64,000 bases of DNA from assembly GCA_964390335.1 (NCBI GenBank), contig CAYMHU010000013.1, positions 25,354 through 89,353 on the forward strand. Direction: 5' to 3'. Below the pieces are notes generated by a model. It had not been told where the DNA came from and ran no database searches. It worked only from the letters and a program-made list of their open reading frames with translations. Source of the DNA: Granulosicoccus sp964390335 (lineage in GTDB: Bacteria; Pseudomonadota; Gammaproteobacteria; Granulosicoccales; Granulosicoccaceae). Below are positions 8,861 through 17,069 of the stretch, in pieces. Position numbers and translations under genes: made by a program. Each line of letters opens with the position of its first letter. The stretch's first letter is position 1.

Positions 8861-9574
8861 TTAAGTAGATGCTGCTCGAGTCAACGACAAGCGAGCAGTC
8901 TCCAAGTGTTCTTTCATTCTCGCAGCCGCTAGTTCAGGTTCGCGAGTTCGTATCGCCACCAAAATTTGCCTGTGCTGTTTGTTGTATAGCGCCATGGTTT
9001 CCGAATTAAGCGTAATCTGCCTCATGCGCGACCATTCATCCTGAATACGCACTGCCGAAATTTGCGTGTTGAACCAAATCAACAAGCTATTTCCAGTGGA
9101 TTGCGCTAACAGGTTATGAAATGCCTGATCTGCCTTTGAAAATTCGATGGGATCAGTTAAGTGCTCATCCATTGAGTCGATCAAGTTTTCCATCTCGTCT
9201 ATGTCTGTCGTTCGCGCATGCAACACAGCCAACCTGCAAAGGTGAGGTTCAAGTGCAAAGCGAGCGTCAATTAATTCCAGTGGGCGGGCATTTTCTACCA
9301 GCATGTTTATTTGTGTGGCTGAACCACTTGCTTCAGCAACATAGGTACCGCTACCGCGTTTGATCTCCACTAAGCCTTCTTCGGCTAAGCGGTTTAGTGC
9401 CGCTCTAACGGTGCTGCGGGAAACACCGTATACCTCAGCCAGTTCTCGTTCCGGTTGAAGTCGTTCGCGAGGCGCTCTGTCGCCGTTGGAAATTTCTCGG
9501 CGTAGTGTTGCTGCTATTTCGTTAGACCCCAGCCGGGTTGATTTGCTGTCGACCATGGTTGTTTCGCCGATCAT
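8861..9574 (-). CDS. GntR/FadR (FCD) family transcriptional regulator
   Basis: 237-residue regulator. The N-terminal winged helix (residues ~15-80) contains ELAEVYGVSRSTVRAALNRL and the wing GLVEIKRGSGTYV. The C-terminal all-helical FCD domain has metal-ligand-like residues in the DARFALEPHLCRLA and KADQAFHNLLAQ regions. It diverges from the FAD oxidoreductase gene, so that gene and the ligase/mgs operon behind it are the probable targets. FCD regulators respond to small organic acids or amino acids; the effector here is unknown. ATG 9556 is an alternative start. Confidence 0.88.
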   Translation of the reverse strand: MIGETTMVDSKSTRLGSNEIAATLRREISNGDRAPRERLQPERELAEVYGVSRSTVRAALNRLAEEGLVEIKRGSGTYVAEASGSATQINMLVENARPLELIDARFALEPHLCRLAVLHARTTDIDEMENLIDSMDEHLTDPIEFSKADQAFHNLLAQSTGNSLLIWFNTQISAVRIQDEWSRMRQITLNSETMALYNKQHRQILVAIRTREPELAAARMKEHLETARLSLTRAAST

Positions 9575-9742
9575 GTATTGGCGCCTGAAGATTTTTGATA
9601 GCGACCATTATGAACTATTTTTAGTAAATTGGTAGTTAATTGGATCGCATTGGGTTGAAAATGGTTGACGTGTGAATACTACGGCATTAATCTGGGTTAT
9701 CGGATCAATTATTAATCTCGCAACCAGTATCGAGTTTTGGCT
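9575..9742. promoter_or_regulatory. Divergent promoter region between GntR regulator and FAD oxidoreductase
   Basis: 168-bp A+T-rich spacer between divergent genes. It contains short repeated motifs (TTGGTAGTTAATTGG near 9629) that could form regulator half-sites. I see no clear -35/-10 pair that I would defend. It is the expected location of the FadR-type operator. Confidence 0.4.
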
Positions 9743-11086
9743 ATGGCATTTCCTACTCACGCAGACTACGTAATCATTGGCGCCGGTATACACGGGCTAT
9801 CTACAGCATGGCGGTTAGCCGAACGTTTGATCGATGCGGGTGAGTCCGTTGAAGGCAGAGTGCTCGTGCTAGATAAATCCGGCATTGCGTCGGGTGCAAC
9901 GGGTATCGCTTGCGGCGTGGTGCGCAACAACTATTTTCAGCCGGCCATGCGAAATCTCATGGCTCACTCGGTCGATGTGTGGGAAAGCGATCCAGAAGCC
10001 TTCAGTTATCATCCGGTGGGTTACATGCAAATATCACCTGAGGTTATGCATGCAGACTGCGCGCAAATTCATGCCGAACAAAAAGCCATTGGTTATGAAA
10101 GCGAATTTATTGAAGGCGAAGCCGATTGCATGGCCTACATGAAAGGGCTTTTCAGTGATTGGCGTGCGCAAAATATCACCTCTGTGTTGCACGAAAAGCG
10201 AGGTGGATACGCCAACAACACTAAGTCTATGTACGGTTTGGCCAAGAAAGTGGAAGACTTAGGCGTTCGGATTTTAACGGGCGTAGAAGTCACGGGCTTC
10301 CACAGTGAGAGCGGGTCAAGTGCGGTTCAGAAAGTTGAAACCGATAAAGGCGCGATCAGTTGCGACCATGTTGTGGTTGCTGCTGGACCTTGGGTCCGTG
10401 ATTTTTGGTACATGCTGGATCTTCCAAAACAGATCGATGTGAAAGACCTCGACGGTAACGTGCACAAGAATATCGATACCTGGCGTTTCTGGCAGTTGGA
10501 AGAAGGTGTGCTCGAAGTTGATCCGGAAATGCAGAAAACAAATGATGGCGGGGCCGCACCGGTCATTCATGTTGACAGCGACGCACCACTGCTATCCGAT
10601 GAAGATGGATCCTTAATTACAGATGAGCTCTGGGGTATTTACTACAAACCCGATTGGCACTTCAGTGGTATTCAAGGCGGCGCAGCACCCTACAAAGTGG
10701 AAACACCTGTGGACGATGTTGCGCTTGACCCATACGGACCGGAAAGTCCGGAGTTTGTGTCGGGGCCGGAATTTGCGCATATGTGGGTGTCGGCGTTATC
10801 GCATTGTCAGGAGCGTTTTGCTGGCATGTTGGCCAAGTATCATCGTGACCCGTCAGGTGGCTTAGGGTGTTTTACGCCCGATAGTTTTCCAATATTCGAT
10901 CGCTTCAAAGATAATGTAACCATCGTTGCAGATAGCAATCATGGCTACAAAATGTTGGGCGTGGGGCGCTTGGTCGCCGACGAGATCATGGGCGAGGAGC
11001 AAGATCTTCTAAAGCCATTTCGATTTAATCGTTATCAAACTGGTGAGCTCCATCCAACGTCTAATAGTCCGTTTCCTTGGAGTTAG
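9743..11086 (+). CDS. FAD-dependent amine oxidoreductase (DAO/DadA family)
   Basis: 447-residue flavoprotein. The Rossmann motif IIGAGIHGLSTAW is near residue 11, a sarcosine/dimethylglycine-oxidase-like flavin contact is at GVVRNNYFQP (~58-67), and the C-terminal FAD signature is ADSNHGYKMLGVGRLVADEI. It lacks the folate-binding C-terminal half of dimethylglycine dehydrogenase. The start at ATG 9743 has only a weak ribosome site; an in-frame TTG lies 6 bases earlier. It leads the operon of ligase and split glutamate synthase. A secondary or tertiary methylamine, or an N-methyl amino acid, is the likely substrate class; the exact one cannot be read from sequence. Confidence 0.85.
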   Translation: MAFPTHADYVIIGAGIHGLSTAWRLAERLIDAGESVEGRVLVLDKSGIASGATGIACGVVRNNYFQPAMRNLMAHSVDVWESDPEAFSYHPVGYMQISPEVMHADCAQIHAEQKAIGYESEFIEGEADCMAYMKGLFSDWRAQNITSVLHEKRGGYANNTKSMYGLAKKVEDLGVRILTGVEVTGFHSESGSSAVQKVETDKGAISCDHVVVAAGPWVRDFWYMLDLPKQIDVKDLDGNVHKNIDTWRFWQLEEGVLEVDPEMQKTNDGGAAPVIHVDSDAPLLSDEDGSLITDELWGIYYKPDWHFSGIQGGAAPYKVETPVDDVALDPYGPESPEFVSGPEFAHMWVSALSHCQERFAGMLAKYHRDPSGGLGCFTPDSFPIFDRFKDNVTIVADSNHGYKMLGVGRLVADEIMGEEQDLLKPFRFNRYQTGELHPTSNSPFPWS

Positions 11087-11233
11087 TCACGCGTACACAT
11101 TAGCGGGACAATTAAAACTACGAACGAACGGGCGACTTAGAACTATGGGCAAAATTAAAGGATAAAGTCCGGCACTCAGTGCTTATAACATCAATCGATG
11201 CAATGCATCGAACATAAACTTAGGGGAGAAAGC

Positions 11234-12706
11234 ATGGCGAAGCGTGACATTGAAGCCTTTGTAGAAGCAGAAGGTCGAAGTGAAATGGTCAAAGAGGTTC
11301 GGGCCAAGATTGATGAGTTGGGTATTGAGTATTTATACCTTCAGTTTGTCTCTGTCACCGGACGTATTTGCGGAAAAGGTATTCCGGCAGATCATTGGGA
11401 ATCCATCGCCGAGAAAGGCTTTCAACTCGTTTATGGTGCAACCATAAACTTATTTACCAACCGTCACGGCGACTACATGGGTTATGGACCTGAAGCTGCC
11501 GAGCTGGTTGGTATCCCAGAGCCTGAAACGTTTTGTCAGCTACCTTGGGATAAAAGGGTTGCACGAGTGTTCTGCACCTTGTTCCGTAACCGAGAGGAAC
11601 GAGAAGAGCCGGGCGCGTTCTTGACGTCTGATTGCCGCGGAAATTTGCGCCGCATTCACAATGACTTCCAGGAAAAACACGGACTGCATTTACGTTCGGG
11701 TTTAGAGCCTGAAATGATGTGGCTGAAAAAAGATGAGAATGGCAAGCCTAATGGTGGTTTCTCAAACCCGTACTGTTATCACATAGATCAATTTGAAAGC
11801 TTGCGTCCGGTTTATATGAAAGTGCTTGAGTATTCACGCGCGATGGGTCTGGACATGATTCAAGGTGATCACGAAGATGCTCCCGGACAGCTTGAACTCA
11901 ACTACACCTATGACGATTGCATGCGCACCGCCGACCGGTTGACTACCTACCGACAAATCTGCGCGCAAGTCGCACGCGAGTTTAACCTGATTGCCTGCTT
12001 TATGACTAAGCCGTTCATGGGTGTGTCCGCCAGTGGTTGTCATCACAATATCTCCTTGTGGAAGGGCGGCAGCGACAAAGATAAGCCTTTGGGTCAGAAA
12101 GTACGAGCCGCAATGGACGAAGTGTTTACGTATCGTTCCGGTGGTGACAATACGTTTATGCCGGAAGGGGATGATCCACAAATGCCGGGTATTGTTGGGC
12201 AGCACGCTATTGGCGGTATGGTGAAACATCTAGACGCCTTAACGGTTATTGGGTGTTCAACAGTGAATTCGTATCGCCGTTTATGGGATACCGGATTCTG
12301 GGCGCCAGTGTTCAAAGACTGGGGTTTTCAAAACCGAACAACAGGTTTAAGAATCTCTGCGCCGGGTCGATTTGAATTTCGCTCTGTAGATTCCATGGTT
12401 AACCCATACTTAATGGCGTCTGCATTGTTAACGACAATGGACGATGGACTATCCAACGAAATTCCTTGCGGTAAGCCCGAAGAGCGAAATATTTACGAAG
12501 CCATGGAAGCTGGTAAACAAGTTGAAAAACTGCCTATGTCATTAGGTGATGCGCTGATTGCTTTGTCTAAAGATGAAGTTGTGCAAGCGGCCATGCCGGG
12601 TGAAATGTATCGTTTGTTTGATGAGTACAAAACCGACGAGTGGGAAAGATTCATGCACACCACCACTGATTGGGATTCGGAAACGTATATGGACTATCTG
12701 CCGTAG
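11234..12706 (+). CDS. Glutamine synthetase-family ligase (GlnT/GmaS-like)
   Basis: 490-residue ATP-dependent gamma-glutamyl ligase. Active-site motifs are GDHEDAPGQLELNY (glutamate/metal site), SGCHHNISLW (the HxNxS motif) and APGRFEFRSVDS with the conserved Arg/Glu. The stretch GDHEDAPGQ...YDD...TAD resembles gamma-glutamylmethylamide synthetase and type III (GlnT) enzymes more than GlnA. The tyrosine adenylylation loop of GlnA was not seen. ATG 11234 follows GGGGAGAAAGC; an upstream in-frame ATG was rejected. With mgsABC-like genes directly downstream, ligation of methylamine to glutamate is plausible. Ordinary ammonia ligation remains possible, and at 490 aa it is longer than characterised GmaS proteins as I remember them. 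Confidence 0.85.
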   Translation: MAKRDIEAFVEAEGRSEMVKEVRAKIDELGIEYLYLQFVSVTGRICGKGIPADHWESIAEKGFQLVYGATINLFTNRHGDYMGYGPEAAELVGIPEPETFCQLPWDKRVARVFCTLFRNREEREEPGAFLTSDCRGNLRRIHNDFQEKHGLHLRSGLEPEMMWLKKDENGKPNGGFSNPYCYHIDQFESLRPVYMKVLEYSRAMGLDMIQGDHEDAPGQLELNYTYDDCMRTADRLTTYRQICAQVAREFNLIACFMTKPFMGVSASGCHHNISLWKGGSDKDKPLGQKVRAAMDEVFTYRSGGDNTFMPEGDDPQMPGIVGQHAIGGMVKHLDALTVIGCSTVNSYRRLWDTGFWAPVFKDWGFQNRTTGLRISAPGRFEFRSVDSMVNPYLMASALLTTMDDGLSNEIPCGKPEERNIYEAMEAGKQVEKLPMSLGDALIALSKDEVVQAAMPGEMYRLFDEYKTDEWERFMHTTTDWDSETYMDYLP

Positions 12707-12765
12707 CAATAAGCGACGGCACGTCTTAATAACAATTTATTTAACATTAGAATAGGAGGCAAGCC

Positions 12766-13701
12766 ATGTGTGGCATTGCAGGCCTTATCCATCGCGGTAA
12801 ATCCTCGTCGGTGGGGGCAGAAATGACATCGATGCTTCAGGCATTGAAGCACCGGGGGCCAGACTCCACTGGATTCGCGGTTTATGGAGAGCCCAAAGCG
12901 GGCGATTACATCATGCGAGTTAAGGTGGCAGAACGCGAGTACATGGACCGCGGCCATGGTGTGCAAGCGGTTTTAGAAGAGCGTATCAAGCAGCTTGAAA
13001 CGGTGCTTGATCAGCACAAAGCTGAAGTGCGCGCGAAAGAGCAGGTCACACCCTACGCATTACGATATGTACTTGGGCACGAGGGTGACACTGAAGACAT
13101 GGCGCGTCATATTGAAGAGTTTGAAGGGCTGGAAATATTATCGTTGGGCAACGGGCTTGAATTGATCAAAGATTTAGGTGATGCATCGGAAGTGTCAGAA
13201 GCCTATGATCTGTCTGACTTTAGTGGTACCCATGCAATTGGTCATACCCGCATGGCAACAGAATCTGACGTCGATATTCGTTCAGCGCATCCTTACTGGG
13301 CTTTTCCTTATAACGATATTTCGGTGGTGCATAACGGCCAAATAACCAACTACTGGATTAAGCGACGACAAATGGAACACAAGGGGCATCGATTCATGTC
13401 TAATTGTGATTCTGAGTTGTTGGCTGTTTACACTGCAGACAACCTTGCAAACGGTATTTCTCTTGAAGACAGTTTGCGACAGTCAGTAGAAGAAATAGAC
13501 GGTGTGTTTACCTACCTTGTTGCCACGGGTGATCAGCTTGGAATGGCTAAAGACTGCATGGCAGCTAAACCGCTAGTGTTATATGAAAGTGACGATTTAA
13601 TCGCCATGGCATCAGAAGAAGTTGCTATACGCGCTATCTTGCCGCAGGAAATAGACACGACCGACCCATATGACGAGGAGGTGCGAGTATGGCAAGCGTA
13701 A
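12766..13701 (+). CDS. Class II glutamine amidotransferase, MgsA/GlxB-like subunit
   Basis: 311-residue N-terminal-nucleophile amidotransferase. Cys2 (MCGIAGL) becomes the catalytic N-terminus after Met removal. HRGPDSTG near residue 28, HTRMATESD and HNGQITNY are the conserved glutamine-site motifs. It corresponds to the amidotransferase domain of glutamate synthase as a separate subunit. A strong AGGAGG precedes the ATG. It overlaps the next gene by 13 bases, indicating translational coupling. In N-methylglutamate synthase this is MgsA; the rhizobial homologue near glnT is named GlxB. Confidence 0.88.
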   Translation: MCGIAGLIHRGKSSSVGAEMTSMLQALKHRGPDSTGFAVYGEPKAGDYIMRVKVAEREYMDRGHGVQAVLEERIKQLETVLDQHKAEVRAKEQVTPYALRYVLGHEGDTEDMARHIEEFEGLEILSLGNGLELIKDLGDASEVSEAYDLSDFSGTHAIGHTRMATESDVDIRSAHPYWAFPYNDISVVHNGQITNYWIKRRQMEHKGHRFMSNCDSELLAVYTADNLANGISLEDSLRQSVEEIDGVFTYLVATGDQLGMAKDCMAAKPLVLYESDDLIAMASEEVAIRAILPQEIDTTDPYDEEVRVWQA

Positions 13702-14558
13702 GCGATGCCGAACTAGCGGCAATGTCACAAGAAGAGCGGGCAGCAGCGCTCGGTATGACTACCGAGCAGCTAACTGGTCGCTCCACTATGATCGAATTCA
13801 ACATTGATGAAGAAGAGCGTTTTCTCTATCCGTGGGCACCTGAAGTTTTATATAACAAACGTGCCGAGCTGGACACGGGAGATATGTCCACCACGGAAGT
13901 TAACGACCGAATTCGTGAGCTGATGAATGAAGGCTATGGCCACATCACTATTAAAGATCCACGAGGCAAACACTCAATAGCGGTGGGAATACTAAGCCGC
14001 TTGATTTTGGAGGTCGAAGGTTCATTGGGTTATTTTGGTGTTGGATTAATTGATGGTCCCAATGTTCGTATAAAAGGCCGGGTAGGTTGGTCATGCGCAG
14101 AAAACATGATGTCTGGCACAGTCGTCGTTGAGAAGAATGCCGGTTCCACATTTGGTGCGGCAATCCGTGGCGGCGATTTAGTTTGCAAAGGCTCTGTTGG
14201 CTCGCGTACCGGCATCGATATGAAAGGCGGCACCATTTTAGTCGGTGGCGATACCGGCGCTTTATCAGGTTTTATGATGCAGCGTGGTCGCATGGTTGTG
14301 TGTGGCAATGCAGGCAAGAATCTGGGCGATTCAATGTACGATGGCACCATTTTCATCGGTGGTGAAATTCAGTCATTGGGTGTTGATGCAGTCGAGGCCG
14401 AGCTCACCGATTTGGACAAAGCCTGGTTAACACGGAAACTAAGTCAATACGAATTGATGCCAGACAAAGGTGTTGATCATTTTACAAAAGTCGTGTCGGG
14501 CAAACAGCTATGGAACTACGACAATCTAGAGCCGAATGAAAAGAAGCTCATTCTATAA
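13689..14558 (+). CDS. GXGXG-domain subunit of split glutamate synthase, MgsB/GlxC-like
   Basis: 289-residue protein equal to the C-terminal beta-helix (GXGXG) domain of glutamate synthase. Its glycine-rich rungs repeat about every 18-20 residues between ~130 and 230 (GRVGWSCAENMMSG, GSTFGAAIRGGD, GSVGSRTGIDMKGG, GDTGALSGFMMQRG, GNAGKNLGDSMYDG). It has no catalytic residues of its own and acts as a structural bridge. The ATG lies behind GAGGAGG inside the end of the previous gene. It is the middle subunit of an A-B-C set consistent with N-methylglutamate synthase. Confidence 0.88.
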   Translation: MASVSDAELAAMSQEERAAALGMTTEQLTGRSTMIEFNIDEEERFLYPWAPEVLYNKRAELDTGDMSTTEVNDRIRELMNEGYGHITIKDPRGKHSIAVGILSRLILEVEGSLGYFGVGLIDGPNVRIKGRVGWSCAENMMSGTVVVEKNAGSTFGAAIRGGDLVCKGSVGSRTGIDMKGGTILVGGDTGALSGFMMQRGRMVVCGNAGKNLGDSMYDGTIFIGGEIQSLGVDAVEAELTDLDKAWLTRKLSQYELMPDKGVDHFTKVVSGKQLWNYDNLEPNEKKLIL

Positions 14559-14587
14559 ATCCGATACTGACACGAGGCGACAATCTG

Positions 14588-15940
14588 ATGGATGAAGTAA
14601 AAAATAAGCTAAAACGCGACGTGAATCGGTTAGGTTCATCATTCGTATTTCCTCCGCATGTCATGGATGACATACACATTAAATCCGAACTTGGACGGTA
14701 TCGCATGCGCGGTTTCTCCTTGTTTAAGAAAATACCGCACTGGGATGATTTAACGTTTCTTCCCGGCACGTTGACACGGTTTGTTATCGAAGGTTACCGC
14801 GAAAAGTGCGAAACCAAAACCATTATTGGTCCGCGTGCGAAGAAGCCCATTGAGTTGGACATACCGGTATACATCACTGGCATGAGTTTTGGTGCCCTGT
14901 CTTATGAAGCTAAAACAGCGTTAGCCCGCGGGGCCACTATGGCCGGTAGTGCAACGTGTTCGGGTGAGGGGGGCATGATTCCTGATGAACGCCGCTACTC
15001 ATCCAAATGGTTTTATCAATGCATACAATCTCGCTATGGATTTAATCCCAATCATTTAGTGTTAGCCGATGGTTGTGAATTTTTCATAGGCCAGGGATGT
15101 AAAGTGGGCTTAGGTGGTCACTTAATGGGGCAGAAGGTAACCGACCAAGTTGCCGAAATGCGATCGTTGCCTGCCGGCATTGATCAACGCTCGCCTGCAC
15201 GACATCCGGATTGGTTAGGCCCGGACGATCTTGCGCTGAAAATACAGGAAATTCGCGAAGCCACTGACTGGCAAATTCCTATCCAGCTCAAGCTCGGCGC
15301 TGCACGTGTTTACGATGATGTGCGCATGGCCGTTAAGTGTGATCCCGATTCAATCTATATTGACGGTATGGAAGGTGGCACAGGAGCCGGCCCGCACTTG
15401 GCAACAGAAGACACGGGTGTGCCTGGTATGGCAGCCATTCGTCAGGCTCGTAAAGCGATTGATGATCTGGGCAAACGTGGCGACATCACGCTAATTTATG
15501 CAGGTGGTATTCGAAACGGTGCTGATATCGCTAAAGCCATTGCGCTTGGTGCAGACGCTATCGCTATTGGGCACTCGGCAATGATGGCCTTAAATTGCAA
15601 CAAAGACATCCCTGAATCTAACTACGAAGAAGAGATGGGTGTGGAGCCGGGTTATTGCTACCATTGTCATACGGGTCGTTGCCCGGTTGGTGTTGCCACT
15701 CAAGACCCGCAGTTACGTGCAAGGCTTAACCCCGATGAGGCAGCCGAGCGTGTGTATAACTTTCTGCACACGTTAACGATTGAGGCGCAGTTGTTTGCTC
15801 GTGCTTGCGGTAAAACCAACCTGCACTCATTGGAGCCTGAAGATTTGGCTGCACTGACTATGGAAGCATCCGCTATGGCCGGAGTTCCGTTGGCTGGCAC
15901 TGAACATACTGTTGGTGTCGAAGATTACCACCACCTATAG
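14588..15940 (+). CDS. FMN-binding glutamate synthase-type subunit, MgsC/GlxD-like
   Basis: 450-residue FMN/iron-sulfur catalytic subunit. The TIM-barrel FMN domain shows ITGMSFGALSYEAK, GEGGMIPDE, IPIQLKLGAARVYDD, DGMEGGTGAGP and YAGGIRNGADIAKA. The [3Fe-4S] cysteines are in CYHCHTGRCPVG near residue 355. Glutamate synthase transfers ammonia to 2-oxoglutarate; MgsC instead uses methylamine from gamma-glutamylmethylamide to yield N-methylglutamate. Sequence alone does not separate the two, but the TMA context favours the second. It ends 15 bases before the 137-aa gene. Confidence 0.88.
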   Translation: MDEVKNKLKRDVNRLGSSFVFPPHVMDDIHIKSELGRYRMRGFSLFKKIPHWDDLTFLPGTLTRFVIEGYREKCETKTIIGPRAKKPIELDIPVYITGMSFGALSYEAKTALARGATMAGSATCSGEGGMIPDERRYSSKWFYQCIQSRYGFNPNHLVLADGCEFFIGQGCKVGLGGHLMGQKVTDQVAEMRSLPAGIDQRSPARHPDWLGPDDLALKIQEIREATDWQIPIQLKLGAARVYDDVRMAVKCDPDSIYIDGMEGGTGAGPHLATEDTGVPGMAAIRQARKAIDDLGKRGDITLIYAGGIRNGADIAKAIALGADAIAIGHSAMMALNCNKDIPESNYEEEMGVEPGYCYHCHTGRCPVGVATQDPQLRARLNPDEAAERVYNFLHTLTIEAQLFARACGKTNLHSLEPEDLAALTMEASAMAGVPLAGTEHTVGVEDYHHL

Positions 15941-15955
15941 AACAGGAGACACACA

Positions 15956-16369
15956 ATGGCTGGTACACAATATCGTGGCTCCGACATCAAAGACGTCGAT
16001 CAGTTTTTAAAAGACAAAGACGGACTTGACAGTGAGCGTGAAAAGGAAATTGGTCAACACATTGGTTATCGCTATGACGTTAACCTGGTGCCGGATTATG
16101 ACCGCATCACACCCTTTTTGAAAAAGTACATGGATACCATGGGGTGGGATGATCTGAATTGGCTGGAAGATGTGCATATGGGTTACGAAGACGGTAACCC
16201 TGCGGTATTCGATCGCAATATCAATGGTTGGGTGCGAGTGCCCGAATCCATCAAGCTACCTGATAACCAGCAAGATCGAGACATGATTGCGCGTGAGCTT
16301 CTGGTTAAGTTTCAGATGTCTGACAGACATCCGTTGGTATCGTTGCGCAAGGCATATATGAAGTTTTAA
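15956..16369 (+). CDS. Unrecognised 137-aa acidic protein
   Basis: I do not recognise the family. It is soluble, acidic and free of cysteine, with aromatic/acidic motifs MGWDDLNWLEDVHMGYEDG (~71-89) and a basic C-terminus (RHPLVSLRKAYMKF). There is no signal peptide or transmembrane segment. The start ATG follows AACAGGAGAC, a strong ribosome site 15 bases after the mgsC-like stop, so it is co-transcribed with the mgs set. Being wedged between mgs-like genes and tdm suggests a subunit or chaperone in methylamine turnover; this is inference. Confidence 0.75.
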   Translation: MAGTQYRGSDIKDVDQFLKDKDGLDSEREKEIGQHIGYRYDVNLVPDYDRITPFLKKYMDTMGWDDLNWLEDVHMGYEDGNPAVFDRNINGWVRVPESIKLPDNQQDRDMIARELLVKFQMSDRHPLVSLRKAYMKF

Positions 16370-16449
16370 TGAGTTATCAGCATGCATCAACACATGCTTA
16401 CACCGTGTGTTGATAGTGTTGCTGACATTGCTTAGGTTAAATAGCGAAC

Positions 16450-17040
16450 ATGAGTGTTGAGTCGGTCATCAATGTGCAGGGATTGACGAATAAGAACATT
16501 GAGTTAACGGAGCGTTTTCTGCGTTGGCAATGTCGCGTTCGGCAAATTGCTATGCGTGATCATTTTGGTCGGCCCGATGATGCCATTACCCCCGCGCTTA
16601 CCTTGCTCGGTGAAACTGAACCAATGGGACACATCATTACCTTGATTTCCAAATGGGGTGTGCATTCCAAGACGCCTGAAATGAAGCATATGGTGAAGCG
16701 GACAAATGATCCGGCGCAACGTCGTGATAAAGCGTTGGAGTTTTTCCAGTCAACGTATTACCAGAACATACAAGAGTTTAATGACTCGCTAACGGCCACG
16801 TTCCCACCTGGCTCACCGGGGGCAGAAAAAATCGAAGCCGCCGGGGAATGTACGCTAACCTTCGAGGCCTACGGTCAGCGCTTCGATTTAGAGTGTGCAG
16901 TAAATCGGTTGTCCCGGGATAACCCCATGTATCAAGCGACTTACTGGCACAACTTGCTGTTTAATCCAACGTTGCATCCCGACATTGTCATATTGCAGTT
17001 TGCACCGAATTGGAATAGAAGTCGTGCTCAGTCAACGTAG
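16450..17040 (+). CDS. Unrecognised 196-aa protein upstream of tdm
   Basis: I do not recognise the family. It is a soluble protein, helix-rich at the N-terminus (RFLRWQCRVRQIAMRDHFGRP, ~23-43). A mixed segment ends in ECAVNRLSRDNPMYQATYW, and a hydrophobic strand HPDIVILQF lies near the C-terminus. It has three cysteines, at about 28, 138 and 158, with no metal-site spacing. Start ATG 16450 is 80 bases after the 137-aa gene, and the protein ends 29 bases before tdm. Operon position points to the demethylation pathway. Its composition differs from a random ORF and it fills the space between two real genes, so it is very likely real. Confidence 0.74.
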   Translation: MSVESVINVQGLTNKNIELTERFLRWQCRVRQIAMRDHFGRPDDAITPALTLLGETEPMGHIITLISKWGVHSKTPEMKHMVKRTNDPAQRRDKALEFFQSTYYQNIQEFNDSLTATFPPGSPGAEKIEAAGECTLTFEAYGQRFDLECAVNRLSRDNPMYQATYWHNLLFNPTLHPDIVILQFAPNWNRSRAQST

Positions 17041-17069
17041 TTTGATCGTTAACGCATTGATAAACGATC

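Noticed and set aside
11160..11200. Possible sigma-54 promoter (GGCAC...TGC) before the ligase gene
   Set aside because: The GG and GC elements are 8 rather than 10 bases apart and the flanks do not fit; it looks like a small inverted repeat instead.
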